64,000 nucleotides of DNA. Origin: JAKZVK01 sp965248255 (lineage in GTDB: Bacteria > Acidobacteriota > Terriglobia > Bryobacterales > UBA6623). Positions 30,438 to 39,096 of this stretch are shown here, piece by piece. The stretch spans positions 1,240,001-1,304,000 of the forward strand of contig CBDFIW010000004.1 in NCBI GenBank assembly GCA_965248255.1. The letters run 5' to 3'. The stretch's first letter is position 1. Each line of letters begins with the position of its first letter. The notes beneath the pieces are model-generated. The model was not told where the DNA came from and made no database searches. It saw only the letters and a program-made list of their open reading frames with translations. A program made the translations under genes and the position numbers.

Positions 30438-31343
30438 ATGGGTTCTGTTCTAGAGGCCCAGGGGAGCGCGAGGACACGGCACGTCTGGCCCGCCGCCGCA
30501 AGGTTCGTGCATAATGGAGCGACATGTTTGCCGGCTTGTCGCGTGCCGCTCGACTCTTTACACCACGCTGTTGTCACCGTGGTTTTCTTGACACTTCCCA
30601 CGCAAGCCCAACAGCACGAGACCAACCCCTTCACCTCCTTTGAAGACATCGCCGAGGGCCGCCGCCTCTACCGCCTCGACTGCGTGAACTGCCACGGGAT
30701 GGACGGTGCTTCCGGACGCGGTGCTCGCCTGGCCTCCGCATACCGCCGCTACGGAAGCTCCGACCGCGAGATGTTCCGCACCATCTCGAACGGCGTTCCG
30801 GGCACCGAGATGCCCGGCCTGTGGCGGGACGAGGATGCGGTGTGGAAGGTCCTCGCCTTCGTGCGAACCCTGGAAGCGCAAGCTCCCGAGCCCTGTGTGA
30901 CCGAGGCGGGCGATGCCGCAAGAGGCCGCCAAGTCTTTGTCCGGAAAGGCGCCTGCCAGGCCTGCCATACCGTCGGCATGGGCGGTGGAAGATTGGGGCC
31001 GGATCTGACGGCGGCGGGCGCTCGACTCAGCAGTGAGCACTTGCGCGAGTCACTGGTCGAACCCAACAAAGAGATTCCTTATTCCTACCGCACTGTGCGG
31101 GCCGTCGATCGCAACGGTAAGAGGTTCGAAGGGGTGCTGCTGAACGAGGATGGCTACACCCTGCACCTCATCGATCGGCAGGAGACGATCCATTCCCTGT
31201 CGAAAGCCGACTTGCAGAAGGTCGAGCGCCCCTCCGAGTCGCTCATGCCCTCATACCGCGGCTCGCTGAGCGCGGCCGAAACGGATGATCTGCTGGCCTA
31301 CCTTTGCAGCCTGGGCAGCGCCGATGGAGACAACACGCGATGA
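30438..31343 (+). CDS. Diheme cytochrome c
   Basis: This exported electron carrier of up to 301 residues has two heme sites. CVNCH lies in the first domain ('GRRLYRLDCVNCHGMDG', with a Met in 'PGTEMPGLW'), and CQACH in the second ('VRKGACQACHTVGMG', with 'SLMPSYRG'). A hydrophobic export segment precedes 'TQAQQH', so the true start may lie downstream of 30438. The second half contains the 'RTVRAVDRNGKRFEGVLLNEDG' beta domain seen in cytochromes paired with quinoproteins. It is the natural partner of the quinoprotein at 32.6 kb, now separated by an IS481 element; the locus at 3.7-6.2 kb has the two functions in one chain. Confidence 0.85.
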   Translation: MGSVLEAQGSARTRHVWPAAARFVHNGATCLPACRVPLDSLHHAVVTVVFLTLPTQAQQHETNPFTSFEDIAEGRRLYRLDCVNCHGMDGASGRGARLASAYRRYGSSDREMFRTISNGVPGTEMPGLWRDEDAVWKVLAFVRTLEAQAPEPCVTEAGDAARGRQVFVRKGACQACHTVGMGGGRLGPDLTAAGARLSSEHLRESLVEPNKEIPYSYRTVRAVDRNGKRFEGVLLNEDGYTLHLIDRQETIHSLSKADLQKVERPSESLMPSYRGSLSAAETDDLLAYLCSLGSADGDNTR

Positions 31344-31348
31344 CTCGC

Positions 31349-31374
31349 GGAATGTCGCGGAGATTCCTTAGGCG
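31349..31374 (-). repeat. Truncated end of the 127-bp CTAG-type MITE
   Basis: GGAATGTCGCGGAGATTCCT and the following TAGGCG match the conserved end of the MITE copies at 40836, 57596 and 59832. The remainder is missing where the IS481 element begins. Confidence 0.6.
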
Positions 31375-31375
31375 G

Positions 31376-32612
31376 TATTGACCGGGGACATGGGTAACAC
31401 CTAATGCCAAGCACATAGGTAACACTTTGAGGCATAAAACATTTCTGAGAGGGAATGATCTATGCCTTGGCAGGAGACCTGTGTGCGAAACGAGAGAACT
31501 CGCTTTGTGGTGGACTGGGAAAGGAAACTCGAGTCGATGGCCGAGCTGTGCCGGCGCTACGGCGTGAGTCGCAAGACCGGCTACAAGTGGCTGCAGCGCT
31601 ACGGGCAGCAGGGCTGGGAAGGATTGCAGGACCGCTCCCGAGCAGCGCGACGCCATCCGCAGCAGACCGCGGCCGCGATCGAGCAAGAGATTCTCGCTCT
31701 GCGGGCACAGCACACGCGCTGGGGCGCGGTCACCTTGAAAGCGCGGCTGCAGCGGGCGCAGCCCGAGGTGGCTTGGCCGGCGGTGAGCACGATCGGGAAT
31801 CTGCTGCGGCGACACGGTCTGACGGTGCCGCGGCGGCGCCGGGCGCGCGCCGCACCGACCGCACCGCCGCTGACGCCGGGGAGCGAGCCCAACCGGGTTT
31901 GGTGCGCCGACTTCAAAGGTTGGTTCCGCACCCAAGACGGCCAGCGCTGCGATCCGTTGACGATCTCGGATGCGGCTAGCCGTTACTTATTGCGTTGCCA
32001 GGCGGTGGCGACACCGGATCGAGAACACGTCCAGCCGTTGTTTGAAGCCACATTTCGGGAGTTTGGCTTGCCGCGGGTGCTGCGCACCGACAACGGGCCG
32101 CCGTTTGCGACGCTGGCGGTGCACGGGCTGTCACGGCTGGCGGTATGGTGGATCAAGTTGGGGATTTATCCGCAGCGGATCGAGCCGGGACATCCCGAAC
32201 AGAACGGGCGGCATGAGAGGATGCACCGCACGCTGAAGCAAGAGACGGCCTCGCCGCCGGCGGCGAACCTGCGGGCGCAGCAGCGGGCGTTGGATTGCTT
32301 TCGCCAAGATTGCAACGAAGAGCGACCGCACCAGGGGCTGGAGCTGCGGACGCCCAGCGAGTGTTATCAGGGCTCGGGGCGGGAGTATCCCTCGCGGCTG
32401 AAGGAGCCGGAGTATCCGGCGGCGATGGCGGTGCGGCGCGTGGTGGATGGGCAGCTTCGCTGGCGGCGTCAACGAGTGTTTGTCGGCAAGGGACTCAACG
32501 GCGAGCGGGTGGGGCTGGAGGCGATCGAGGAGGGGGTGTGGCGGGTATGGTTTTCCTTTTACGAGCTGGGCCTGTTCGACGAACGGGGGTGGCGGTTGCG
32601 GCCTTGCCCGGA
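31376..32612 (+). mobile_element. IS481-type element, right end missing
   Basis: The left end carries the direct motif GGTAACACCTAATGCCAAGC and then ATAGGTAACAC, typical of terminal regions of this group. No matching right end exists; the transposase frame runs into the signal peptide of the quinoprotein gene. The stated limits are approximate. Confidence 0.6.
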
Positions 32613-32628
32613 CCCGGCGGCGGGCCAC
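31462..32628 (+). CDS. IS481-family transposase (joined in frame to the next gene)
   Basis: From ATG 31462, an HTH ('MAELCRRYGVSRKTGYKWLQ') and 'AAAIEQEILALRAQH' linker lead into an rve-type catalytic core. Its residues are Asp in 'NRVWCADFKGWF', Asp in 'VLRTDNGPPFA' and Glu in 'PEQNGRHERMHRTLKQE'. The C-terminal beta region ends near 'LGLFDERGW'. There is no stop codon: the frame continues into the quinoprotein, giving one 921-codon open frame (31462-34227). Family length (about 380) fits the transposase part alone. Confidence 0.88.
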
Positions 32629-34227
32629 TCGTCCGGCTTCTTTGGGCTCCTGCTGTGGCTGGCTCTTACCGCATCAGCCTGGTCGCAAGTCGCCAATAGT
32701 GACCTGCTGGAAGCCGCCAAAACCCCCGGCGACTGGCTGACCTATTCCGGGGATTACGCGGGACACCGGCACAGCGGACTGAACGAGATCACTGCCGCCA
32801 ATGTCGGCAAGCTACGAGTCAAATGGGTGTTTCAACAACCGATCCGAGAGAAGTTCGAGACCACGCCGCTCGTCGTCGACGGCGTCATGTACCTGACGGT
32901 TCCGCCGAACGAGGCCTATGCGCTGGATGCGGAAACCGGCGTCGTGTTGTGGGAGTACAAGCGTGCACTGCCGCCCAAGATCATCGCGTGTTGCGGCCAG
33001 GTCAATCGCGGACTCGCCGTGCTGGGCGACCGCTTGTTCATGGCGACGCTCGACGCCAAGGTGATCGCTCTCGACCGCAAAACCGGCCGCCTGCTGTGGG
33101 AATCGGAGATGATCGACTACCGCCTCGGCTATGCAGCCACGCACGCTCCGCTGGTCATCAAAGACAAGGTGCTGGTGGGGGTCGCCGGCGGCGAATACGG
33201 CATTCGCGGCTTCATCGACGCCTACAGCGTAGAGGACGGCAAGCGCTTGTGGCGGTTCTACACCGTGCCCGGGCCCGGCGAGTTCGGGCGCGACACCTGG
33301 GAGGGCGACTCGTGGAAGACCGGCGGCGCGTCGGTCTGGATCACCGGTTCTTACGATCCTGACCTGAACCTGACTTACTGGGGCACCGGCAACCCGGGCC
33401 CGGATTGGAACGGCGACGTGCGCAAGGGAGACAACCTGTTTTCTGACGCCGTCGTCGCCCTGGATCCCGACACGGGCAAGCGTAAGTGGCATTTCCAGTT
33501 CACGCCACACGACATCCACGACTGGGACGCGACGCAAGTCATGGTCCTAGTGGACCGTGAGTTCGAAGGCCGGGCGCGGGAGCTGCTGATCACCGCGAAC
33601 CGCAACGGGTTCTATTACGTACTGGATCGCAAGAACGGCGAGTTTCTTCACGCTAGCCCTTTCGTGAAACAGACGTGGGCCGAGCGCATTGATGAGAACG
33701 GGCGTCCGATTCGTGCACCAGGCAAAGAGCCCACCGAAGAAGGCAACCTCGTCTGCCCCATGTTCTCAGGCGGGACGAACTGGATGTCGCCGGCCTACAG
33801 CCCTCTGACCGGCCTCTACTACGTGACCGCGCGCGAGGGCAGCAGCATGTACTTCAAAGGGGAAGCCGAATACCAGCCCGGAACGCGCTTTTGGGGAGGG
33901 CACTTCCGCGATCAGGATCGTGCGCACGACTGGACCGGCGCCGTGCGGGCGCTCGACCCGCTGACCGGCCGGCAGGTCTGGGAGCACAAGATGTTTCGTC
34001 CAGCCTGGGCGGGCCTGGTGTCCACGGCGGGCGGCCTGGTTTTCGCCGGCAGCGAAGAAGGCTACTTCAAGGGCCTAGACGCCAAAACCGGCGAACAGCT
34101 CTGGTACCTCAACCTCGGCGGGCGCATCGCCGCCAGCCCCATGACCTACCTCAGCAAGGGCCGCCAACACGTGGCCATCGCCGCCGGCAGCGGCTTGTTC
34201 GTACTCGCCCTTCCCACCGAACCTTAG
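32629..34227 (+). CDS. PQQ-dependent quinoprotein dehydrogenase (start lost to IS481 junction)
   Basis: This propeller enzyme oxidises an alcohol-like substrate in the periplasm with pyrroloquinoline quinone. A signal peptide core ('GFFGLLLWLALTASAWSQ') follows the junction, then 'GDWLTYSGDYAGHRHSGL'. The vicinal Cys pair 'IACCGQVNRG' (codons at 32989-32994) is as in methanol dehydrogenase-type enzymes. Further motifs are 'GVAGGEYGIRGFIDAY', 'PDTGKRKWHFQFTPHDIHDW' (catalytic Asp region) and C-terminal 'GGRIAASPMTYLSKGRQHVA'. No ATG remains before the signal peptide, so expression would need the fused frame or a non-ATG start. Its cytochrome partner lies upstream. Confidence 0.85.
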   Translation, partial: SSGFFGLLLWLALTASAWSQVANSDLLEAAKTPGDWLTYSGDYAGHRHSGLNEITAANVGKLRVKWVFQQPIREKFETTPLVVDGVMYLTVPPNEAYALDAETGVVLWEYKRALPPKIIACCGQVNRGLAVLGDRLFMATLDAKVIALDRKTGRLLWESEMIDYRLGYAATHAPLVIKDKVLVGVAGGEYGIRGFIDAYSVEDGKRLWRFYTVPGPGEFGRDTWEGDSWKTGGASVWITGSYDPDLNLTYWGTGNPGPDWNGDVRKGDNLFSDAVVALDPDTGKRKWHFQFTPHDIHDWDATQVMVLVDREFEGRARELLITANRNGFYYVLDRKNGEFLHASPFVKQTWAERIDENGRPIRAPGKEPTEEGNLVCPMFSGGTNWMSPAYSPLTGLYYVTAREGSSMYFKGEAEYQPGTRFWGGHFRDQDRAHDWTGAVRALDPLTGRQVWEHKMFRPAWAGLVSTAGGLVFAGSEEGYFKGLDAKTGEQLWYLNLGGRIAASPMTYLSKGRQHVAIAAGSGLFVLALPTEP

Positions 34228-34272
34228 CCCTCTCGATCACCACAGCGGAGCGTGGCATGGGCAACACCGCTC

Positions 34273-34298
34273 GTAGGGGCGGACCGCTGCGTCCGCCC
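34273..34298. repeat. GTAGGGGC-type palindrome
   Basis: The unit is GTAGGGGCGGACCGCTGCGT followed by CCGCCC. It lies between the convergent quinoprotein and dehydrogenase genes. Confidence 0.6.
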
Positions 34299-34382
34299 AA
34301 ATGCCGCCAGGGTCGATCCGCCATTCTGCGACAGCGAAATCCTGAACTCGACCAAGACCGTCCGCCTGCTGACGCTTGCCTG

Positions 34383-35852
34383 TCAAAACTTCCTCGTCCA
34401 CTCCCTCGGCCACCGCTCGATCACAACCTTCTTCTCGGTATAGAACTCGATCGCATCCCGTCCCTGCCCATGGAGCACCCCGAGAAAACTGTCCTTCCAA
34501 CCACTGAACGGGAAATAGGCCATCGGCGCCGCCACCCCGATATTGATACCGACGTTACCGGTAGGCACCTCATACCGAAACTTGCGAGCGGCCGATCCGC
34601 TCGCCGTAAAGATCGAAGAGGCGTTGCCGTAGGGGTTGCGCGCAATGATGTCGATCGCCTCGTCCACATCATTGGCATGGATCAAGCTCAGCACAGGCCC
34701 GAAGATTTCAGTGCTCGAGAGCTTGCTTTCAGGGGAAACATTGTCGAGGATCGTCGGCCGGATGAAGTTTCCGTTGCCGCAGCCGGGAATGTCGGCATCA
34801 CGCCCATCGAGCACGGCTGTCGCTCCTTCGTCCACGCCTTGGCCGATCGCCGTTTCGATCCGAGCTTGGCTCCCTTTCGTGATCACGGGTCCCATCTGTG
34901 TCCCGTCGTCGAGCCCGTTGCCCACTCTGAGCGAGCCGGCGACCTCGGCGATGCTGTCGCGGAACGTGACTTGCGCCCCGCCGACGGTCACCGCCGCCGC
35001 CACCGCGAGACAACGCTGACCGGCACAGCCAAAGGCACTGTCGCTGATGATCTTCGTGGCCGTCTCTAGATCCGCGTCCGGCATCACGACGACGTGATTC
35101 TTCGCTCCGCCTTGACACTGCACCCGTTTGCCGTTCTGTGCCGCACGTGCGTAGACGTGCTTCGCGACGGGCGTCGACCCCACGAAGCTGATTGCTCGCA
35201 CCGTCGGGTGGTCGAGCAACGCGTCGACCGCCGCCTTGCCGCCGTTGACCAGGTTGATCACGCCGGAGGGCAGGCCCAACTGCTCGATCAGCTCGAACAT
35301 CTTCTTCATCGTGAGCGGCACTCTCTCCGACGGCTTGAGGATCATCGTGTTGCCGCACGCGACGGCATACGGCAGGAACCACAACGGGATCATGGCCGGG
35401 AAGTTAAAAGGGGTGATCGCTGCGACGACCCCGATCGGCTGGCGGATCATCATTTCGTCGATGCCGCTCGCAATGTCTTCGAGGTTGTAGCCCTGCATCA
35501 AGGTAGGGATTCCGCAGGCCACCTCGACGTTCTCGATACCCCGGCGCAGCTCACCGCGCGACTCGCCCAAGGTCTTGCCGTTCTCCATCGTTGTGACGCG
35601 GGCGATGTCGTCGAAGTGCTTCTCGAGGAGCTGCTTGAACTTGAACAGGTACTGGATGCGCTCGCCGGCGGGTGTCCGCCGCCATCCGGGGAAGGCCGCC
35701 GCGGCAGCTTCCGCGGCGCGATCCACATCGGCTTGGCCGCCAAGCGGCGTCTGGGCCAGAACCTCGGCGGTCGCGGGGTTGATGACGTCCAAAGTCTCAG
35801 CACCCACGGAGCCGTGCCAGCCGCCACCGATGTAATTCGCTACCTGTTCCAT
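34383..35852 (-). CDS. mmsA: CoA-acylating methylmalonate-semialdehyde dehydrogenase-like
   Basis: This 489-residue aldehyde dehydrogenase is predicted to turn methylmalonate semialdehyde (valine or inositol breakdown) into propionyl-CoA. I chose ATG 35852 ('MEQVANYIGGGWHGS') because AAGGAACGG precedes it; upstream codons are non-coding. Family motifs are 'ENGKTLGESRGE', 'VVAAITPFNFPAMIPLWF', 'FVGSTPVAKHVYARA', and the catalytic loop 'SAFGCAGQRCLAVAAAV'. The Glu of ordinary ALDHs is replaced in the Gln-rich 'VQCQGGAKNH', as in the CoA-dependent subfamily. C-terminal 'GNVGINIGVAAPMAYFPFSG' also fits. Substrate specificity is inferred from motif likeness. Confidence 0.88.
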   Translation of the reverse strand: MEQVANYIGGGWHGSVGAETLDVINPATAEVLAQTPLGGQADVDRAAEAAAAAFPGWRRTPAGERIQYLFKFKQLLEKHFDDIARVTTMENGKTLGESRGELRRGIENVEVACGIPTLMQGYNLEDIASGIDEMMIRQPIGVVAAITPFNFPAMIPLWFLPYAVACGNTMILKPSERVPLTMKKMFELIEQLGLPSGVINLVNGGKAAVDALLDHPTVRAISFVGSTPVAKHVYARAAQNGKRVQCQGGAKNHVVVMPDADLETATKIISDSAFGCAGQRCLAVAAAVTVGGAQVTFRDSIAEVAGSLRVGNGLDDGTQMGPVITKGSQARIETAIGQGVDEGATAVLDGRDADIPGCGNGNFIRPTILDNVSPESKLSSTEIFGPVLSLIHANDVDEAIDIIARNPYGNASSIFTASGSAARKFRYEVPTGNVGINIGVAAPMAYFPFSGWKDSFLGVLHGQGRDAIEFYTEKKVVIERWPREWTRKF

Positions 35853-35925
35853 CCGTTCCTTGTAGCACAACCCGCCGGCTTCGCCACCGCTTTCCCCAGT
35901 ACGCACCGACACCCGACCCGCCACA

Positions 35926-36010
35926 ACAGAGCCGCGGGCGGGAACCCGCGGTCCCCTCCAAACCGCGCAGCAGCCCGTAGCGCGGATCTCGGTTTTGAGA
36001 TTCGCGGCCT
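35926..36010. repeat. Two small hairpin repeats
   Basis: CCGCGGGCGGGAACCCGCGG is a hairpin with a related copy at 38730. GCGGATCTCGGTTTTGAGAT and the following TCGC form an imperfect hairpin, with an inverted relative at 61309-61339. Confidence 0.55.
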
Positions 36011-36197
36011 TCACTAGCCCTCGGCTTGCACCTCGCTTCGCGCGTGGTGCATAGTGAAGGAGTCCGCGAGCGCCTCTTACGGGCCCGTCTCGCGGCGTTC
36101 TCTATGCTCGACGAACCTGGAAGTAGCAGCTTTACGAGCAAATACGCTTCGCGCGCAGCGGCCCGTTGGCATGCGTTCGAAGCCGTAAGGATCGACG

Positions 36198-37457
36198 ATG
36201 GCCACCGCCTCCATCGACGTGGACCGGATGCTCTATTTGACCGAGCTGACGGGCATGCGTGTCGTCGCGCCCAACGGCCAGGTGGTCGGGCGGGTGCGCG
36301 ACGTGGCCATTACCCCGAGCGAGCATCCGCGCAGGGTTTCACGATTCCTGGTGGGCCGGCGGATACGGTTCTTGGCGCGCTACGACCAGGTCGCCTCGAT
36401 CTCCCTCGACGGCATCCGTCTCTCGGATGACCGCTTCGTTCCTTTCTATCCCGACGATTCGCATCTACTGCTGTGCGAGGACCTTCTCGATCAGCAGATC
36501 GTCGATGTGAACGGCCGCAAGGTCGTCCGTGTCAACGACCTCGCGCTTCGTGTCGAGCATACGCCCGACCGCGACGAGTTGTGGGTGCACAACGTCGGCG
36601 TGGGCCTGCAGGGCGCGTTCCGGCGCTTGACGGAGGGTCTGCTGCCCCGTAGCGTCATCCGGCGCGTGCAACAACGCATCCGGCCCAACGTAATCCCCTG
36701 GGAGTACTGCAATATCGTCGAACCCGACGCGCGGCGCCGCCTCAAGCTCCGTATCTCTCACCATCGTCTGGGACAGCTTCACCCGGCCGACCTGGCCGAC
36801 ATCGCCGAGGAGCTGGCGCCCGCCGAACGCGAGGCCCTGTTCGAAACGCTCGATGACAAAATTGCGGCCGACGCCTTGACCGAGGTCAACCCGAAGATTC
36901 AGGTCACCATCCTCAAGTCCCTCGACAAAGAGCGCGCCGCCGACATCGTCGAGGAGATGGACCCTGATTCCGCGGCGGATTTGCTCAATGCGCTCGAGGA
37001 GGAAGAGAGCCAGGAGATCCTCAAGGACATGGAGCAGGTCCCCGCCGCCGAGGTCGAAGAATTGCTCGAACATGATCCGGAGACGGCCGGCGGGATGATG
37101 AACAACCGCTACATCGCCGTTCACGAAGAAGCGCGGGTCCGCGATGCCATTGAAGCGATGCGCGGCAACCCGGACCTGCTTAACACCCTGACCCACGTCT
37201 TCTTGATCGACAAGGAGAAAAAGCTCGTCGCCGCCGCTGCCGTGGCTCGGTTGTTCACGGCGGCGGATGACCTGCCCTTGCGCGAACTCGCCTTTCGTGA
37301 AACCTTGAGCGTCCAGCTCGACGACGATCGCGAGCATGTTGTCGAGCTATTCGACAAGTACAATCTGTTCGCTCTTCCCGTGGTGGACGAAGAGCATGAG
37401 CTGTGCGGCGTGATTACGGCCGACGATGTGATCAGCGTCCTTCACCCCGAAAACTGA
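36198..37457 (+). CDS. PRC-barrel / MgtE-N / CBS domain protein
   Basis: This 419-residue cytosolic protein has the regulatory parts of MgtE magnesium transporters without the channel. Residues 1-165 hold two PRC-like beta-barrel segments ('GMRVVAPNGQVVGRVRDVAI', 'IVDVNGRKVVRVNDLAL'). The MgtE N-domain (about 190-290) is a superhelix rich in acidic residues ('HPADLADIAEELAPAER', 'MDPDSAADLLNALEEEES'). A pair of CBS domains ('ETAGGMMNNRYIAVHEE', 'FALPVVDEEHELCGVITADD') ends the chain. In MgtE these domains bind Mg2+ and nucleotides. It lies 24 bases before an NRAMP-like gene on the same strand and probably senses ions for that transporter. Confidence 0.88.
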   Translation: MATASIDVDRMLYLTELTGMRVVAPNGQVVGRVRDVAITPSEHPRRVSRFLVGRRIRFLARYDQVASISLDGIRLSDDRFVPFYPDDSHLLLCEDLLDQQIVDVNGRKVVRVNDLALRVEHTPDRDELWVHNVGVGLQGAFRRLTEGLLPRSVIRRVQQRIRPNVIPWEYCNIVEPDARRRLKLRISHHRLGQLHPADLADIAEELAPAEREALFETLDDKIAADALTEVNPKIQVTILKSLDKERAADIVEEMDPDSAADLLNALEEEESQEILKDMEQVPAAEVEELLEHDPETAGGMMNNRYIAVHEEARVRDAIEAMRGNPDLLNTLTHVFLIDKEKKLVAAAAVARLFTAADDLPLRELAFRETLSVQLDDDREHVVELFDKYNLFALPVVDEEHELCGVITADDVISVLHPEN

Positions 37458-37481
37458 CCCGGCCGCAACCCGGCGAAGCTC

Positions 37482-38708
37482 ATGCTGAAGAACCTGCGCA
37501 CGCACGCCATGGTCTTCTTGGCCGTCTTGGGGCCGGGCTTCATTACCGCCGTGGTGGACAACGACGCCGGCGGCATCTTCACCTACTCCGAGGCGGGCGC
37601 GCGGTTCGGCTACGTTCCACTTTGGACGATGATTCCGGTGACGCTGATTCTTGTTGTCACCCAAGTCATGTGCTCGCGCATGGGCGCGGTGACGGGCAAG
37701 GGTCTCTCGGATCTGATACGCGAACAATTCGGTCTGCGCACAACGTTTGTGGTGATGGCCGCGCTGCTGGTGGTCAACTTCACCAACGTCACCGCCAACT
37801 TCGCCGGCATTGCCGGCTCGCTCGAGATCTTCGGGGTCAGCCGGTACATCTCGATTCCGGCGGGCGCGGCGTTGGTGTGGGTGTTGGTAGTGAAAGGCAC
37901 CTACCGCAGCGTCGAAAAGATCTTCCTACTGGCGAGTGTGTTCTACATCGCGTACGTGATCTCCGCGTTCTTGATCCAGCCCGACTGGCCCGAGGCGCTA
38001 CACAGCACCATCACGCCGGTGGTCTTGTTCGACGGTCCGTATCTGGCGATTCTGGTCGGGCTGGTAGGGACTTCGGTCGCCCCCTGGATGCAGTTCTACC
38101 TCCAGGCGGCGATTGTCGAGAAGGGCGTCGACGTCAAGCAGTACGCCGAGTCACGCGCGGAAGTGATCGTCGGTTGCGTGGCGATGGCCTTCATCAAGTT
38201 TTTCATCATCGTGTGCGCGGCCGGGGCGATCTGGTCGGCGGGCCCGCGCGAGATCCGCGACGCGGCGGAAGCGGCGTTGGCGCTGCGGCCGCTAGGGCCC
38301 TACGCCTACGCCCTGTTCGCCGCCGGTCTCTTCAACGCTTCACTGCTGGCGGCGAGCATCCTACCGTTGTCGACCGCATACTCGGTGTGCGAGGGGCTGG
38401 GGTTCGAGTCGGGTGTCAGCCACCGTTTTCAAGAAGCCCCCTTCTTCTACTGGCTCTACACGCTGCTGGTAGTGGTAGGGGCCGGCGTCGTTCTCTGGCC
38501 GGACTTCCCGCTGGTCCGCATGATCCTCCTCTCACAGGTGCTCAACGGCGTTCTGTTGCCGGTCATCTTGATTCTGATTCTGGTACTCGTCAACCGCCGG
38601 GACCTGATGGGAGAATGGGTCAACACTGCTTTTTCCAACCTGGTTTCTTATGCGACGGTGGCGATGATGATCGCGCTTTCGCTCTTCGCGGCGGTTCTGT
38701 CCTTCTAG
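37482..38708 (+). CDS. NRAMP-family-like divalent metal transporter
   Basis: This 408-residue protein has about eleven membrane helices. The first carries 'GPGFITAVVDNDAGGIFTYS': the usual DPGN metal motif is replaced by DNDAGG. The sixth carries 'VGTSVAPWMQFYLQAAIVE', lacking the Met-Pro-His of Mn/Fe transporters. Those changes, with an MgtE-type regulatory protein just upstream, suggest a different ion, plausibly Mg2+. Ion choice is inference. Both genes probably form one operon. Confidence 0.82.
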   Translation: MLKNLRTHAMVFLAVLGPGFITAVVDNDAGGIFTYSEAGARFGYVPLWTMIPVTLILVVTQVMCSRMGAVTGKGLSDLIREQFGLRTTFVVMAALLVVNFTNVTANFAGIAGSLEIFGVSRYISIPAGAALVWVLVVKGTYRSVEKIFLLASVFYIAYVISAFLIQPDWPEALHSTITPVVLFDGPYLAILVGLVGTSVAPWMQFYLQAAIVEKGVDVKQYAESRAEVIVGCVAMAFIKFFIIVCAAGAIWSAGPREIRDAAEAALALRPLGPYAYALFAAGLFNASLLAASILPLSTAYSVCEGLGFESGVSHRFQEAPFFYWLYTLLVVVGAGVVLWPDFPLVRMILLSQVLNGVLLPVILILILVLVNRRDLMGEWVNTAFSNLVSYATVAMMIALSLFAAVLSF

Positions 38709-39096
38709 TCTTAGATGACATGCGGCCCGCCACTTCAGAGCCGCGGGCGGGAGCCCGCGCTGAGCCATCGCTCCAGACCGCACAGGCTTCCATACCCCGA
38801 TCCGCACCTAGCCTTCACGGTTGTAAGCCCCGGCAGGGGCGATTGAATGTACGTCCGCGGCGCAAGCCGTGGGAAGACATTCCCGAACGATCCTCAGCCC
38901 CGGCAGGGGCGTTTGAGCCGTTCTGTCCCCGACACTCTGGGCACGACGACAAGCCGCCGGTGTCTTTCGAGCCCCACCCAACGGGTCTTGGGCTACGACG
39001 CAACCTACCGCCGGCGTACGGACCGATTACGGCCTAGGCCCCCATTCTGGACGCCGGGCTGAGGCACGTTGTAGGATAGTCAAGAAACAGAACCAT
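38709..39096. other. Intergenic region with REP-like hairpins
   Basis: It contains GCCGCGGGCGGGAGCCCGCG at about 38731, and AGCCCCGGCAGGGGCG twice (about 38827 and 38897) with a GGCGCAAGCCGTGGG piece between them. No gene is seen. Confidence 0.5.

Noticed and set aside
32812..33537. Antisense open frame inside the quinoprotein gene
   Set aside because: The plus strand encodes clear propeller motifs throughout; the reverse frame is a shadow.
36026..36430. Open frame upstream of the MgtE-domain gene
   Set aside because: It overlaps the real gene in another frame and has no motif or ribosome site.
37403..39037. 544-codon open frame overlapping the NRAMP-like gene
   Set aside because: The amino acid string is low-complexity Arg/Gly-rich, while the other frame encodes conserved membrane helices.
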